Assembly: GCA_963782465.1 (NCBI GenBank)
Contig: CAWAJR010000006.1
Location: 310,001 to 374,000 of the forward strand
Length of the DNA stretch: 64,000 nucleotides
Reading direction: 5' to 3'
Origin: JAODBJ01 sp963782465
GTDB lineage: Bacteria > Actinomycetota > Acidimicrobiia > IMCC26256 > PALSA-610
Numbering within the stretch: position 1 is the first letter of the stretch; the number at the start of each line of letters is the position of its first letter. Below are positions 18,462 to 27,400 of the stretch, piece by piece. The notes beneath the pieces were generated by a model. That model had not been told where the DNA came from and made no database searches. It saw nothing but the letters and a program-made list of their open reading frames with translations. A program made the translations under genes and the position numbers.

Positions 18462-19064
18462 ATGGACGCCGCGGCATGGGACGAGCGCTACGCCAACCAG
18501 GACCTCGTGTGGGGCGCCGAACCGAACCGGTTCGTGGCCGCGGAGCTGGCCGGCCTCCCGGCCGGCCGCGGGCTCGACCTCGCGTGCGGCGAGGGCCGCA
18601 ACGCGATCTGGCTCGCTCGCCACGGCTGGGAGATGACCGCGGTCGACTTCTCCGCCGCTGCGATCGAAAAGGCCCGCGCCCTCGCCGCGCATGAAGACGT
18701 GACCGTCGAGTTCGTGGTCGCCGACGTCACCCGGTTCCGGCCCGAGTCGCCGTTCGATCTCGTGCTGTTGAGCTACCTGCAACTCGCGGGCGACGCACGC
18801 GACCGCGCGTTGCAGGTTGCGGTCGATGCCGTCGCGCCCGGCGGGACGTTCTTCTTCATCGCCCACGATGCTCGCAACGTGACCGACGGCTACGGCGGCC
18901 CGAGCAGCGCGAGCGTCTGCTACCGGGCCGACGACATCGTCCCGCTGCTCGACGGCTTCGATGTGCTGCAGGCCGGCGAAGTGTTGCGGCCCGTGACGCG
19001 CGACGACGGAACCGAGGCCCACGCCATCGACGTTCTCGTCCACGCCGTCAACAGGCGTCGATAG
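18462..19064 (+). CDS. SAM-dependent class I methyltransferase
   Basis: The 200-aa protein has the motif I loop LDLACGEGRNAIWLA (about residue 38), motif II AVDFSAAAIEKA and motif III VVADVTRFRPESPFDLV, as in TehB/UbiE-like methyltransferases. Substrate unknown. ATG 18462 is chosen because TACGGT lies 7 bases upstream (18449-18454). The stop TAG (CGT CGA TAG) falls inside the second copy of the 18-bp inverted repeat. Confidence 0.9.
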   Translation: MDAAAWDERYANQDLVWGAEPNRFVAAELAGLPAGRGLDLACGEGRNAIWLARHGWEMTAVDFSAAAIEKARALAAHEDVTVEFVVADVTRFRPESPFDLVLLSYLQLAGDARDRALQVAVDAVAPGGTFFFIAHDARNVTDGYGGPSSASVCYRADDIVPLLDGFDVLQAGEVLRPVTRDDGTEAHAIDVLVHAVNRRR

Positions 19065-19091
19065 CTATCGCATAGCGATAGCTATCGACGC
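19055..19091. repeat. 17-bp perfect inverted repeat, copy 2 (terminator-like)
   Basis: The arms GCGTCGATAGCTATCGC and complement surround ATA, identical to copy 1 at 5394-5432 except that the outermost pair is lost. It contains the methyltransferase stop codon. Both copies end their gene with CGT CGA TAG and are followed by ATGT. Confidence 0.9.
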
Positions 19092-19117
19092 ATGTGGGGA
19101 CGTTAGTGTCGGCGGGG

Positions 19118-19966
19118 ATGAGCGTTGACCTCACAGGCGCGGCCGATCTGCACTGCCATTTCGGCCCCGACGCGCACCGCGAACGGTCCGTCGACGCCTT
19201 CGAGGCGGCGCGCGAAGCGGCGGGCGCGGGGCACCGCGCCATCGTGCTCAAGTCGCACGACTTCCCCACCCCGTCGCTCGCCTGGGCGGTGCGCGAGTCG
19301 GTACCCGGCATCGAGGTGTACGGCGGTATCTGCTGCGACCGCGAGGTGGGCGGGGTCAACCCCGCGGCGGTCGAAGTCGCGCTCCGGCTCGGCGCCAAGA
19401 TCGTGTGGTTGCCGACGCTGAGCAGCCGGCAAGACTTCGACAATGGGGTCGCCGCGCAACTCGGCCTGGCCGGTCCCGGCATCTCGGTCACCGACGACGA
19501 CGGCGCGCTGCTCCCCGCGACGCGCGAGGTGCTCGACCTGGTGGCCGAACACGGTGCGGTGCTCGCAACCGGGCACGTGAGCGCAGCCGAGCACTATGCC
19601 GTCGTGCGCGACTTCGCGACGCGCGGCACCGTGCTCGTCACCCACGCCACCGAAGACCTGGCCGGGCCGCACCTGTCGGCCGCGCAATGCCGGGAACTCG
19701 CGGAACTCGGTGCGTGGATCGAACTGTGCGCGATGACCTGCATCGGTGCGCTCGCGACGAAGAGCGTGGGCGAGATGGTCGCAACGATCAAGGCGGTCGG
19801 CCCGGCGCGGGTGACCCTCGGCACCGACTACGGCCAGAAGATCAACCAGCACCCGGCCGCCGGCCTCCAGACCTACGCCGACGCGCTCTTCGCCGAAGGG
19901 CTCACCGAAACCGACATCCGCCTCATGGCCTGCGACAACCCCGTCGCCCTGCTCACGCCACGATGA
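19118..19966 (+). CDS. DUF6282-like amidohydrolase-fold protein
   Basis: The 282-aa protein opens with ADLHCHFGPDAHRERSVDAFEAA, a metal-binding HxH motif of TIM-barrel hydrolases. It also has HDFPTPSLAWA, CCDREVGGVNP, ATGHVSAAEH and VTHATEDLAGPHLS, and a late Asp in TLGTDYGQ. The pattern matches DUF6282, a metal-dependent hydrolase family of unknown substrate. ATG 19118 has TAGTGT 8 bases upstream (19104-19109), so it is probably leaderless. Confidence 0.82.
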   Translation: MSVDLTGAADLHCHFGPDAHRERSVDAFEAAREAAGAGHRAIVLKSHDFPTPSLAWAVRESVPGIEVYGGICCDREVGGVNPAAVEVALRLGAKIVWLPTLSSRQDFDNGVAAQLGLAGPGISVTDDDGALLPATREVLDLVAEHGAVLATGHVSAAEHYAVVRDFATRGTVLVTHATEDLAGPHLSAAQCRELAELGAWIELCAMTCIGALATKSVGEMVATIKAVGPARVTLGTDYGQKINQHPAAGLQTYADALFAEGLTETDIRLMACDNPVALLTPR

Positions 19967-20126
19967 CCACGGCGAACAATGCAGTGGAGATAGAGCAGTC
20001 GTCGCGCATCGCGAATCGCCCTTGCGCCGGTTGTGACGAAGGAACGATTGCCGGGACGGCGTCGTCCTGTCACGCTCATCTCAGACGGCGTGGGTAGGCG
20101 GCGTGTAACGCTTGGAAGGCCGAGGG

Positions 20127-20838
20127 ATGAGGCGAAGTTCGGTACGTGGTGCGGACGTCGAGCCCGCCCGGCTGTGGGCCGCCGACCTCGCCTACGGCGC
20201 AGCCGCGTTGCCTGCCGTCTGCGCGGGCATCGCCTGGGCCGGCGTCTTCGGCAGCATCCGAGGCGACAAGTTCGGCCGGGCGGTGGCGGTCACATTCGTC
20301 GCGTCGGGATTGTCGTGGGTCGTATGGCGTCTTGTCGGTAGCGGGCTCTGGTACGAGGACGATGCCCTTGTCACGCGGGGTGTCTTCCGCACGCGTCGCA
20401 TCCCCTGGTCGTCGATCGCGCGTGCCTTACCAGGTCGATGACGAGCCGTGGTTGCTCTTCTTGAGCAGGGTCTCCGACACCCGTACTCGATTGCAGCTGG
20501 AACTGACCGACGGGTCGGTCATCCACCCGTTCGCGATGCAGTGCAACGGCTCGGCCGACCGGGCGCGGCGCACTGCCCGGCAGATCAACCGGCGAGCTGC
20601 GCGGGACCGGCAGCCGGTGCCGGCTGGACCGGTCTCGTCCCCGACGGTGAGCACGGCAGACAACCCGGCGCGGTGGAGCCGAGCGTGCCCGGGCGCCGCG
20701 GTGCGGGTGCTCAGGCGTAGTGGTCCGTCGGGTCCGGCGGTACGACGGTTGTCGAGCACGCACCGCATCGAAAGGCGACACGAGGGCGTCCTCGGAACCC
20801 GATCTCGAGAACGACGACGGCGTCCTTCGGCGCCCTGA
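20127..20838 (+). CDS. Bacterial PH-domain membrane protein (frameshifted, 3' end uncertain)
   Basis: ATG 20127 opens a protein with two hydrophobic segments (about residues 20-70), then a PH-like segment LWYEDDALVTRGVFRTRRIPW. The frame closes at 20441, but the domain clearly continues one frame over from about 20420 as YQVDDEPWLLFLSRV and the strand LQLELTDGSVIHPF. One extra base near 20418 explains this. The second frame runs to 20838 and overlaps the opposite-strand zinc-ribbon gene by 128 bases, so the true end may be earlier. Resembles bPH_6 proteins of unknown role. Confidence 0.55.
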
Positions 20839-20962
20839 ACGAACGGCGGAGTGTTCCACGCCAGAGCACTTGCGCCCCGAGCAGCCAACCGCCCGTAACC
20901 GCCGCCATCCAACCGGATAACCAACCCGATTGCATCTCGGCATCGCAGTTGGGGCATCGCAT
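20711..20962 (-). CDS. Small zinc-ribbon protein (DUF6487-like)
   Basis: The 83-aa protein has an N-terminal CPNC and a C-terminal CGAC pair, forming one four-cysteine zinc site. A hydrophobic WLSGWMAAVTGGWLLG stretch lies between them. This arrangement resembles DUF6487, a PF20097-like family with no known function. It overlaps the end of the PH-domain gene on the other strand. Confidence 0.75.
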   Translation of the reverse strand: MRCPNCDAEMQSGWLSGWMAAVTGGWLLGAQVLWRGTLRRSFRAPKDAVVVLEIGFRGRPRVAFRCGACSTTVVPPDPTDHYA

Positions 20963-21169
20963 TCAGGCATCCTCGCACGCGGGACGCGTTCGCAGTCGGC
21001 GGACGGGCGAACCCGCGCGCCGTTGTCGTTCGGACGAACGCCTGAAAGGCCCGCTCTTGTCGGGAAGTCGTGGCCGACTGCCGGGCCGCGCCGCGAACCG
21101 GTACCGCGTTGCGGGAGGGCCGGAAATACACGGTTCGGCGACGCACGTAACGCGTATGGTCGGGGCCGC

Positions 21170-22000
21170 ATGGGCAACCTCGCGGACGACACCGCGGTGC
21201 AGGGGAACGACGGCAACTACACGCGGGTCCTGTCGCGCGACTGGGAGATCTGGGGACCGAACGGCGGCTACGTCGCGTCGGTCGCGCTGCGCGCCGCCGG
21301 CATGCACTCGCGTTTCGCGCGCCCCGCGAGCATGGTCGGCCACTACCTCGGGGTCGCGTCGTTCGACGCGCCGATCGAGATCTCGACGATCACCCAGCGC
21401 GAAGCGAAGCGGGCCGAGTCGATCCGGGTGTCGATCCGCCAGGCCGAACGGCCGATCCTCGAAGCGATGGTGTGGGCGATCGCCGAAGTCGAAGGTCTCC
21501 AGCACGAAGACGCGGCAATGCCCGAGGCACCCGACCCCACCACGCTGCAATCGGTCGCCGAGCGACTCGCCGACCGGGAAGACGCGTTCTTCTACCCGTT
21601 CTGGCAGAACTTCGACGAACGCCCGCTGGCGTGGATCGACGACTGGGAGAACCGGCCGCCGGCGCCGCCGCGCTGCGCGGGCTGGTACCGCTACGTGCCG
21701 GCCGACACCTTCACCGATCCGTGGGTCGACGCGTGCCGTTCGCTCATCCTCATCGACACGATGCCGTGGCCGGCCGCGCAACGGCTCCACGTGCGCGGCC
21801 ACTCCTTCATGGCGCCGAGTATCGACATCTCGGCCGCGTTCCATCGGCTTCGCCCCGACGAACCGTGGCTGCTGGTCGACGCGACCGCACCGATCGCGCA
21901 CGACGGTTTGGTGAGCGGGCACGTGAACGTGTTCGCGCGCGGTGGCGCGCTGCTCGCGTCGGGCGTGAGCCAGTTGCTCTGCCGTCCCGCACCCGCCTGA
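21170..22000 (+). CDS. Acyl-CoA thioesterase family protein (double hotdog)
   Basis: The 276-aa protein matches TesB-like/thioesterase-superfamily members: WGPNGGYVASVALRAAG near the start, then two hotdog halves with AESIRVSIRQAERPILEAMVWA and SHGHV-like SGHVNVFARGGALLASG near the end. It would hydrolyse acyl-CoA to free acid and CoA. ATG 21170 follows TATGGT (21155-21160) by 9 bases. It is probably followed by two co-directional genes. Confidence 0.85.
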   Translation: MGNLADDTAVQGNDGNYTRVLSRDWEIWGPNGGYVASVALRAAGMHSRFARPASMVGHYLGVASFDAPIEISTITQREAKRAESIRVSIRQAERPILEAMVWAIAEVEGLQHEDAAMPEAPDPTTLQSVAERLADREDAFFYPFWQNFDERPLAWIDDWENRPPAPPRCAGWYRYVPADTFTDPWVDACRSLILIDTMPWPAAQRLHVRGHSFMAPSIDISAAFHRLRPDEPWLLVDATAPIAHDGLVSGHVNVFARGGALLASGVSQLLCRPAPA

Positions 22001-22025
22001 CCGCGCCGCCGTACACTCCCGCCCC

Positions 22026-22667
22026 GTGGAAGACCGCGAGACGCCGGGGCTGTACCTCGAGATGATCGAAGGCGCGCTCGACGGCTACGCGGCGGAACGG
22101 GTGCCCGAGGTGCTGGCCGCGCCGGGCGCCGACCGCGCGACCACGTGGCGCAACGTGTACCGCGACCGCGCCGACCTCCCCCGCGTCCTCCCCGAGTTCG
22201 ACCATCTCGCGGTGTACGAGGTGCAACCGTCGTTCGCTCCGCCTTCGCCGGCACGGGGTGTCGCCGGTCATCTGTTCCGTCGCACACCGCGGCCCGGGCA
22301 GGGCTGCCTGACCGGCGAGCCCACCACCGGTCTGTCGCTCGTGTTGATCTCGCCGAAGGACCCGGCCGACGCGCAGGCTCTGCGCGACTGGGGCGACTTC
22401 GTGCACATCCGCCACATCGCCGAAGCCGGCGTTCCCGGGTACGGCATGATCACGCCCTATGAGAACGTCACCGGCGGCGACCCGCGCTACATGCACTTCT
22501 ACGAGATGAGCACCGACACCCCCGAGCAGTCGTTCAAGGCCATGACGCCACTCGTCGCCGAACGCATCGGCGAGCCGGGCAGCGATGCGTTCAAGCATTG
22601 GGCGATGCACCCGCAACTGCGGATCATGTACGTCAACACGTTCGCCCGCGTCGGTGCGTATGGCTGA
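22026..22667 (+). CDS. Conserved hypothetical protein, EthD-like repeat
   Basis: The 213-aa cytosolic protein has an RYMHFYEM strand and an FVHIRHIAEAGVPGYGMITPYENV segment that suggest a ferredoxin-like (dimeric alpha-beta barrel) fold. I do not recognise a named family with certainty. GTG 22026 is preceded by TACACT (22012-22017) at 8 bases, so a leaderless start is likely. It overlaps the nitroreductase gene by 8 bases and probably works with it or the thioesterase. Confidence 0.7.
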   Translation: MEDRETPGLYLEMIEGALDGYAAERVPEVLAAPGADRATTWRNVYRDRADLPRVLPEFDHLAVYEVQPSFAPPSPARGVAGHLFRRTPRPGQGCLTGEPTTGLSLVLISPKDPADAQALRDWGDFVHIRHIAEAGVPGYGMITPYENVTGGDPRYMHFYEMSTDTPEQSFKAMTPLVAERIGEPGSDAFKHWAMHPQLRIMYVNTFARVGAYG

Positions 22668-23256
22668 CGACATCTTCTCCGTCATCACCCGCCAGCGGGC
22701 CTGCCGCACCTACCGCGACGAGGAAGTTCCCGACGACGTCGTCGCGCAGGTGCTCACCGCGGCGACGTTCGCGCCGAGCGCCGAGAACAAGCAGCCGTGG
22801 GAATTCATCGTGGTGCGCGAGCAGGCCCGGCGCGGCGAAATCGCCCGGCTGATGCAACGAGCGTGGGAGCAATACGGGCGCGCCTACGCCGAACCGCACA
22901 CCACGCCGCTGCTGATGGCCGACGTCGACGCCGGCATGACAGGCGGCTTCGCCACCGCGCCCGTGTGGATCGTCGTCGCGGCCGACCTGAACCGCACCCT
23001 CGACGTGACCGTGCCGTCGTCGATCTTCCCCGCGGTGCAGAACCTGCTGCTCGCCGCGACCGCACTGGGCCTCGGATCGGCGCTCACGACGATCGCGCTC
23101 CTGGCCGACGAGATGCGCACCCTGCTGGCGTTGCCCGACCACGTGCAGCCGGTGGCGGTGATCCCGCTCGGGTACCCGGCGCGGCCGCTCGCACCGCCGC
23201 GGCGCGAGCCGTTCGGCGCCCACGCCCACCGGGAACAGTTCGGCACCGCCTGGTAG
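22660..23256 (+). CDS. Nitroreductase family protein
   Basis: The 198-aa FMN oxidoreductase has the usual opening FSVITRQRACRTYRDEEVPDD, the FMN-binding stretch TFAPSAENKQPWEFIVV, and a C-terminal GSALTTIALLADEMRTLL and VIPLGYPA. It reduces nitro, quinone or flavin-like substrates with NAD(P)H. The start lies 8 bases inside the previous gene, which suggests translational coupling. Confidence 0.9.
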   Translation: MADDIFSVITRQRACRTYRDEEVPDDVVAQVLTAATFAPSAENKQPWEFIVVREQARRGEIARLMQRAWEQYGRAYAEPHTTPLLMADVDAGMTGGFATAPVWIVVAADLNRTLDVTVPSSIFPAVQNLLLAATALGLGSALTTIALLADEMRTLLALPDHVQPVAVIPLGYPARPLAPPRREPFGAHAHREQFGTAW

Positions 23257-23267
23257 CCGGCCGGTCG

Positions 23268-23714
23268 CTATTCCTCCGGGTGGTGATGCACGACCAGCAC
23301 GGAGCAGGGCGCGTGCCGCACGACGTGCTCGCTCACCGAACCGAGCAGCATCCGCTTCAACCCGGTGCGACCGTGCGAACCCATCACGATCACATCGGCG
23401 GGGAGCTCTTCGGCGACCCGGCAGATGGTGGTCGCGACGTCGCCCAGCTCGCTGCGCTGTTCGACCTCGCGACCGGTCAGCGCCGCCGCGGTACGCGCCA
23501 GTTCGGCACTCGCCTCCTGCTGTTCGGCCTCCCACAGCTTGCGCTGTTCCTCCGGCGAGTAGACGGAACCTTCGAAGCCGCCGGCGTCGTCGCCGGGCAC
23601 TTCGGTGAGCACGGTGAGCAAGGTCACCGCGGCCGGCTGGCCGAGCAGCGCGACGCCGCGGCGCGCGGCCTCGATCGACAGTTGCGACCCGTCGGTCGCG
23701 ATGAGCACGTGCAT
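23268..23714 (-). CDS. Universal stress protein (UspA family)
   Basis: The 148-aa single Usp domain has an N-terminal LIATDGS strand and the ATP-binding motif GSHGRTGLKRMLLGSVSEHVVRHAPCSVLVV (G-2x-G-9x-G-S/T) near the C-terminus, so it is an ATP-binding type. ATG 23714 has GAGAGGCGG a few bases upstream. It lies between a nitroreductase and an oxidoreductase operon and may be the last gene of the latter. Confidence 0.92.
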   Translation of the reverse strand: MHVLIATDGSQLSIEAARRGVALLGQPAAVTLLTVLTEVPGDDAGGFEGSVYSPEEQRKLWEAEQQEASAELARTAAALTGREVEQRSELGDVATTICRVAEELPADVIVMGSHGRTGLKRMLLGSVSEHVVRHAPCSVLVVHHHPEE

Positions 23715-23731
23715 GGGAAAGCCGCCTCTCG

Positions 23732-24802
23732 CTACGTGTTGACCGGCACCAGCGTGCCATCCGCAGCAGCCGAAGTGCGGATGGCGTCGATCACCTGCAT
23801 CTCGGCGACCCCGTCGGCGAAGGTCGGCACCGCGACCGGGGCGGGCGCGTCCCGGCCTTCCACCCCGGCCCGCAACGCTTCGCACAGCCGGGTATAGGGA
23901 CCCAGCTCGAGGTGGGTGAAGCGTTCTCTCGGATCGCCGGGAACGGGTGGCGGCGCGGGAAGGGCCAGGTCGGGAGGCACGTCGAGGGCCCGGCGGCCGT
24001 TCGCGCCGGCGATCCACGGTCCGTCGCCGTCGATCCCGACGGTGCCGTGCGTCCCGGCCACCACGGTGACCCCCGCGACCGGCGCGAACGACGCGGCCGT
24101 CTGCACGAGCACGCCGTCGACCTCGCTGCGCATCCGGAAGCGCACGACGAACGAGTCTTCCGCGGCGGACGCGTCACGATCTCCCACCGTCGGCAACGTC
24201 GCGCTCACCGCCGCGAACTCCCCCAGCCAGGTGCGCACCTGGTCGATCAGGTGCGAACCCGACGCACCGAGCCACCCACCGCCGCGGCGCGCGTCGAACC
24301 ACCACGGCGGTGTGCGGTCGTCGGCACCGGCGACCAGGCGCACGAATTGCACGAGCGACACGAGGCGGGGTGTGCCGATCGCCCCGGACGCGATCGCCCG
24401 ACCGAGCGTCGCACGGTCGGCCGCCCAGCGGAACTCATGACCGACCAGATGCGTGACGCCGGCACCCGTCGCCGCGTCGAACATCGCGACGGCCTGCCCG
24501 GTGTCGAGCGCGAACGGCTTCTCGCACAGCACGTGCCGGCCGGCCTGCGCCACCGCGATCGCGAGCGGCGCGTGCGTGTCGGGCGGGGTCGCGATGGTCA
24601 CCGCGTCGACGGCGGGGAGCGCGAGCGCTTCGTCGAGTGAACCGCAGGCGTGTTCGACACCGCAGCGCGCGGCCCGGCGCGCCGTCTTGGCCGGATCACG
24701 GCCGACGAGCCCCACCACGTCGAAGCCCGCGGCGCGCAACGCGGGGACGTGGACCCGGCACCCGAACCCCGTGCCGACGACGACCGCGCGAGGCGCACCC
24801 AC
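23732..24802 (-). CDS. Gfo/Idh/MocA family oxidoreductase
   Basis: The 356-aa NAD(P)-dependent dehydrogenase has the Rossmann motif VVVGTGFGCRVHVPAL, the substrate loop CEKPFAL (about residue 92) and EFRWAADRA. It oxidises a sugar, inositol or related polyol. GTG 24802 begins directly after the TGA of the upstream hydroxyacid dehydrogenase gene (no gap), so the two genes are coupled. Substrate unknown. Confidence 0.9.
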   Translation of the reverse strand: MGAPRAVVVGTGFGCRVHVPALRAAGFDVVGLVGRDPAKTARRAARCGVEHACGSLDEALALPAVDAVTIATPPDTHAPLAIAVAQAGRHVLCEKPFALDTGQAVAMFDAATGAGVTHLVGHEFRWAADRATLGRAIASGAIGTPRLVSLVQFVRLVAGADDRTPPWWFDARRGGGWLGASGSHLIDQVRTWLGEFAAVSATLPTVGDRDASAAEDSFVVRFRMRSEVDGVLVQTAASFAPVAGVTVVAGTHGTVGIDGDGPWIAGANGRRALDVPPDLALPAPPPVPGDPRERFTHLELGPYTRLCEALRAGVEGRDAPAPVAVPTFADGVAEMQVIDAIRTSAAADGTLVPVNT

Positions 24803-25741
24803 TCAGTAGCCCTCGACAGGGTCGACGACGTCGTGCAGCGCCTCGCCGCGCACGAACCGTTCGAGGTTCTCGACGAACAGTTCCATCGTGCGGGCCAGGA
24901 GTTCGGGCGTGTACCACGACACGTGCGCCGACAACCGCACGCCCGGGTGCGAGTACATCCAGTGACCAGCGGGCAGCGGCTCCGGCGCGACGGTGTCGAG
25001 GGTGGCGGCGGCCACACGACCGTCGTCGAGCGCGGCGCGCAGCGCGTCCTGGTCGATCAGGGCACCCCGGGCGATGTTGACGATGTGGGCACCCCGCTTC
25101 ATCTGTGTGAACGCGACCGCGTCGAGCAGGTGGTGGGTCTTCGAGGTTGCGGGCGCGGCGAGCACGATGTGGTCGCTCACCGCCAGCAACTCCTCGAGTG
25201 TGGGCACGACCCGCACACCGGCGACCGGGCTCGGCGCGCCGGTACGGCGGAGCGCAACCACCGGCATCCCGAATGCGAGCGCGCGTCGCGCCACCGCGGT
25301 GCCGATACCGCCGAGGCCGACCAACCCGACGGTGCGGCCTTCCACGACGTCCATCGCCGGGGCCGGGAAGTTCCAGTGCGCGGGGGCGTCGTGCAACCAG
25401 ATGTCGGGGAAGCGCTTCGCGAACGCGAGGATCGCCGCGAGCACGAACTCGGAGATCGGCCCCGCGCTCGCACCCCGCGCGCAGGTGACCGTGCGCCCTT
25501 CGAACACGGCCGGCGGCACGCCGTCGGCACCCGTCCCCGACAGCTGGACCCACCGCACGCCGGCCGCTTCGATCCAGGGGAGGTAGCGGTCCCACCCGCC
25601 GTAGCCACCGAAGAACACCTCGGCCCGCAACCCTTCCGGGGGCGCGTCGCCCGTCACCGGCATCATCTCGACGTCGGGGAGGCGGGCGGCGACGAGTTCG
25701 GCGGCGCGCTCGCCCATCTGGTTCAACACTCGTACGGGCAT
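24803..25741 (-). CDS. D-2-hydroxyacid dehydrogenase family protein
   Basis: The 312-aa NAD(P)-dependent enzyme has the nucleotide motif VGLVGLGGIGTAVARRA, the Arg of NIARGALIDQDAL, and an acidic catalytic residue in APEPLPAGHWMYSHPGV, with Trp-containing AHVSWYT near the end. It reduces a 2-keto acid. ATG 25741 has TACGTT 6 bases upstream on its strand (complement of 25748-25753) and is probably leaderless. Confidence 0.9.
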   Translation of the reverse strand: MPVRVLNQMGERAAELVAARLPDVEMMPVTGDAPPEGLRAEVFFGGYGGWDRYLPWIEAAGVRWVQLSGTGADGVPPAVFEGRTVTCARGASAGPISEFVLAAILAFAKRFPDIWLHDAPAHWNFPAPAMDVVEGRTVGLVGLGGIGTAVARRALAFGMPVVALRRTGAPSPVAGVRVVPTLEELLAVSDHIVLAAPATSKTHHLLDAVAFTQMKRGAHIVNIARGALIDQDALRAALDDGRVAAATLDTVAPEPLPAGHWMYSHPGVRLSAHVSWYTPELLARTMELFVENLERFVRGEALHDVVDPVEGY

Positions 25742-25747
25742 CGCCCC

Positions 25748-25774
25748 AACGTACGTGACCTCGCCGCCTACGCT
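25748..25774. promoter_or_regulatory. Back-to-back -10 boxes for divergent leaderless genes
   Basis: The complement of 25748-25753 reads TACGTT, 6 bases before the leftward ATG 25741. TACGCT at 25769-25774 stands 7 bases before the rightward GTG 25782. The two start codons are only 40 bases apart, and neither has a Shine-Dalgarno sequence. Confidence 0.6.
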
Positions 25775-25781
25775 GACATGC

Positions 25782-26654
25782 GTGTCAGCATCGCGGGCCG
25801 AGGTGGTGTGCACCGGCGTGGCGTTCGGCGAAGGGCCGGTGTGGTGCGACGACGGCACCCTCGTGGTGACCAGCGTCGTGGAGGGAGCGCTGTACCGGGT
25901 CTTCCCCACCGAGACACGCGCGGTGCGCTTCGCCGACACGGGCGGCGGCGCGAACGGCGCCGCGCTCACGGCCGCCGGCTCCCTGCTCGTCACCCAGAAC
26001 GGCGGCATCGACTTCGGGCCGTTCGGCCTGTTCGAGGAGCCGCCGCCGTTCCGGCCCGCGACTCCGGGCCTGCAACTGGTCAGCGCCGACGGCGCCCAAG
26101 TCACCTACCTCGCGAGCGACGGCTTCCACGCGCCGAACGACCTCGCAGTCGGCGGCGGCGGCACGATCTACTTCACCGATCCGGGGCACCACCCGCCGGC
26201 CCGTGACGACGCCGCCGTCGTGTACGCGTACGCGCCCGACGGCACGGTCAGCACCTTCGCGACCGGCTTCTTCTTCTGCAACGGCATCGCCTTCGAACCC
26301 GACGGCACGATGGTGGTGGTCGAGCGGCACGGGCTGCAGCGTGTACACCCCGGCGGCGAGCGCGAGTGGTTGATCGAGATGCTGGGCCAAGGTGGCGGCG
26401 ATGGCTTCTGCTTCGACGCCGACGGCCGGGCCTACGTGGCGTCGACGATCGAGCACGGGGTGCGGGTCGTCGACCCCGACGGGACGATCGTCGATTTCCT
26501 CGAGATCGAGGGGCACGGGCTCACGACCAACTGCTGCTTCGGTGGCGACGATCTCCGCACGCTCTTCGCCACCGACGCGATACCCGGCAACGTCGTCGCG
26601 TGGGAGCACATGCCGGTGCCGGGGTTGCCCCTCCCGGTGTGGCCGGGCCCCTGA
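25782..26654 (+). CDS. SMP-30/gluconolactonase-like beta-propeller protein
   Basis: The 290-aa protein has the SMP-30 pattern: FGEGPVWCDDGTLVVTSV at the start, HAPNDLAVGGGGTIYFTDP in the middle and GDGFCFDADGRAYVAST later, with Glu and Asn/Asp metal ligands of six-bladed lactonases. It may hydrolyse a sugar lactone made by the divergent dehydrogenases, but this is inference. GTG 25782 is chosen over GTG 25755 because of the TACGCT box at 7 bases. Confidence 0.85.
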   Translation: MSASRAEVVCTGVAFGEGPVWCDDGTLVVTSVVEGALYRVFPTETRAVRFADTGGGANGAALTAAGSLLVTQNGGIDFGPFGLFEEPPPFRPATPGLQLVSADGAQVTYLASDGFHAPNDLAVGGGGTIYFTDPGHHPPARDDAAVVYAYAPDGTVSTFATGFFFCNGIAFEPDGTMVVVERHGLQRVHPGGEREWLIEMLGQGGGDGFCFDADGRAYVASTIEHGVRVVDPDGTIVDFLEIEGHGLTTNCCFGGDDLRTLFATDAIPGNVVAWEHMPVPGLPLPVWPGP

Positions 26655-26656
26655 AA

Positions 26657-26702
26657 ACGGTGGGGAGGCGCGAACCGCCTCACCTCGCGCCCCACCCACC
26701 GT
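26657..26702. terminator. Large hairpin between convergent genes
   Basis: ACGGTGG (26657-26663) pairs with CCACCGT (26696-26702), and GGCGCG (26667-26672) pairs with CGCGCC (26686-26691). The hairpin lies just after the SMP-30 stop and before the convergent isomerase stop. No T tract follows. Confidence 0.5.
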
Positions 26703-26762
26703 GACCGACAGTGTGAACCGCGTGGCCGCATTCGGAAAGCCGCGCCGGACTCACCGTCTGTT

Positions 26763-27397
26763 TCAGCGGAGGAGTTCGCGGATCGCGCGCGCGAGATCGT
26801 TCGCCCACCCCGCGGGTCGTCGAGCGGCCAACCGTTGCCGGGAAGGTCGAAGTACTCGATCGACGCCTTGCCTGCGTAACCGAGCGCGTCGAGCCGTGCG
26901 AACACCGCGGCGAAGTCGACGACACCGCTCGGGTCGTCGACATGCACCTGGGTCGAACCCGGTCGGCCTTGGCGCAGCTGCACGTGGTCGGCGAATTCGA
27001 GGAGCTCGCACGGGTCGCCGCCCCAGTCGGCGACGTGTCCGGTGTCGACGAGGAGCCGCACGCCCGGCACCTCCTCGCGGAACGCCTCGACCGTTTCCAG
27101 CGAGTGCACGCACGCCCCCGCCCACGGTTCGAGCAAGGCGTTCGGCGCGGCCCGCCACCACCGCACCGCGCGGTCCCACATGCCGGGCCCGTCGATCGGC
27201 GCCGGTGTCGCGCACCACGTGGGCTGGGGTTTCGGGAACGCGGTCGGGCAGGCAACCGGGAGGGCCAACGACGATTCGTCGGTGCCGAGCATCACGTCGA
27301 TGTGCGCGAAGCCGTCTTCGCGCGCGAGACGCGCCCGCTCGATGGCCGGCAACGGCGCGTAGACGACCTCGACGACGCCGAGCGCGCCGGCCCGCAC
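26763..27397 (-). CDS. Sugar phosphate isomerase/epimerase-like TIM barrel (frameshifted near 26810)
   Basis: GTG 27397 opens a xylose-isomerase-like TIM barrel with FAHIDVMLGTD, LLVDTGHVADWGGDP and ASIEYFDLPGNGWPLDDP, including His, Asp and Glu metal-ligand candidates. It breaks after DDPR at the C run 26808-26811. One added base restores the normal ending GWANDLARAIRELLR and stop at 26763. It starts 3 bases after the SDR stop, so it is coupled to that operon. Substrate unknown. Confidence 0.82.
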
Positions 27398-27400
27398 TCG

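Noticed and set aside
19967..20126. Possible small gene or RNA between DUF6282 and PH-domain genes
   Set aside because: No frame with a convincing start or family and no strong hairpin was seen in this 160-base gap.
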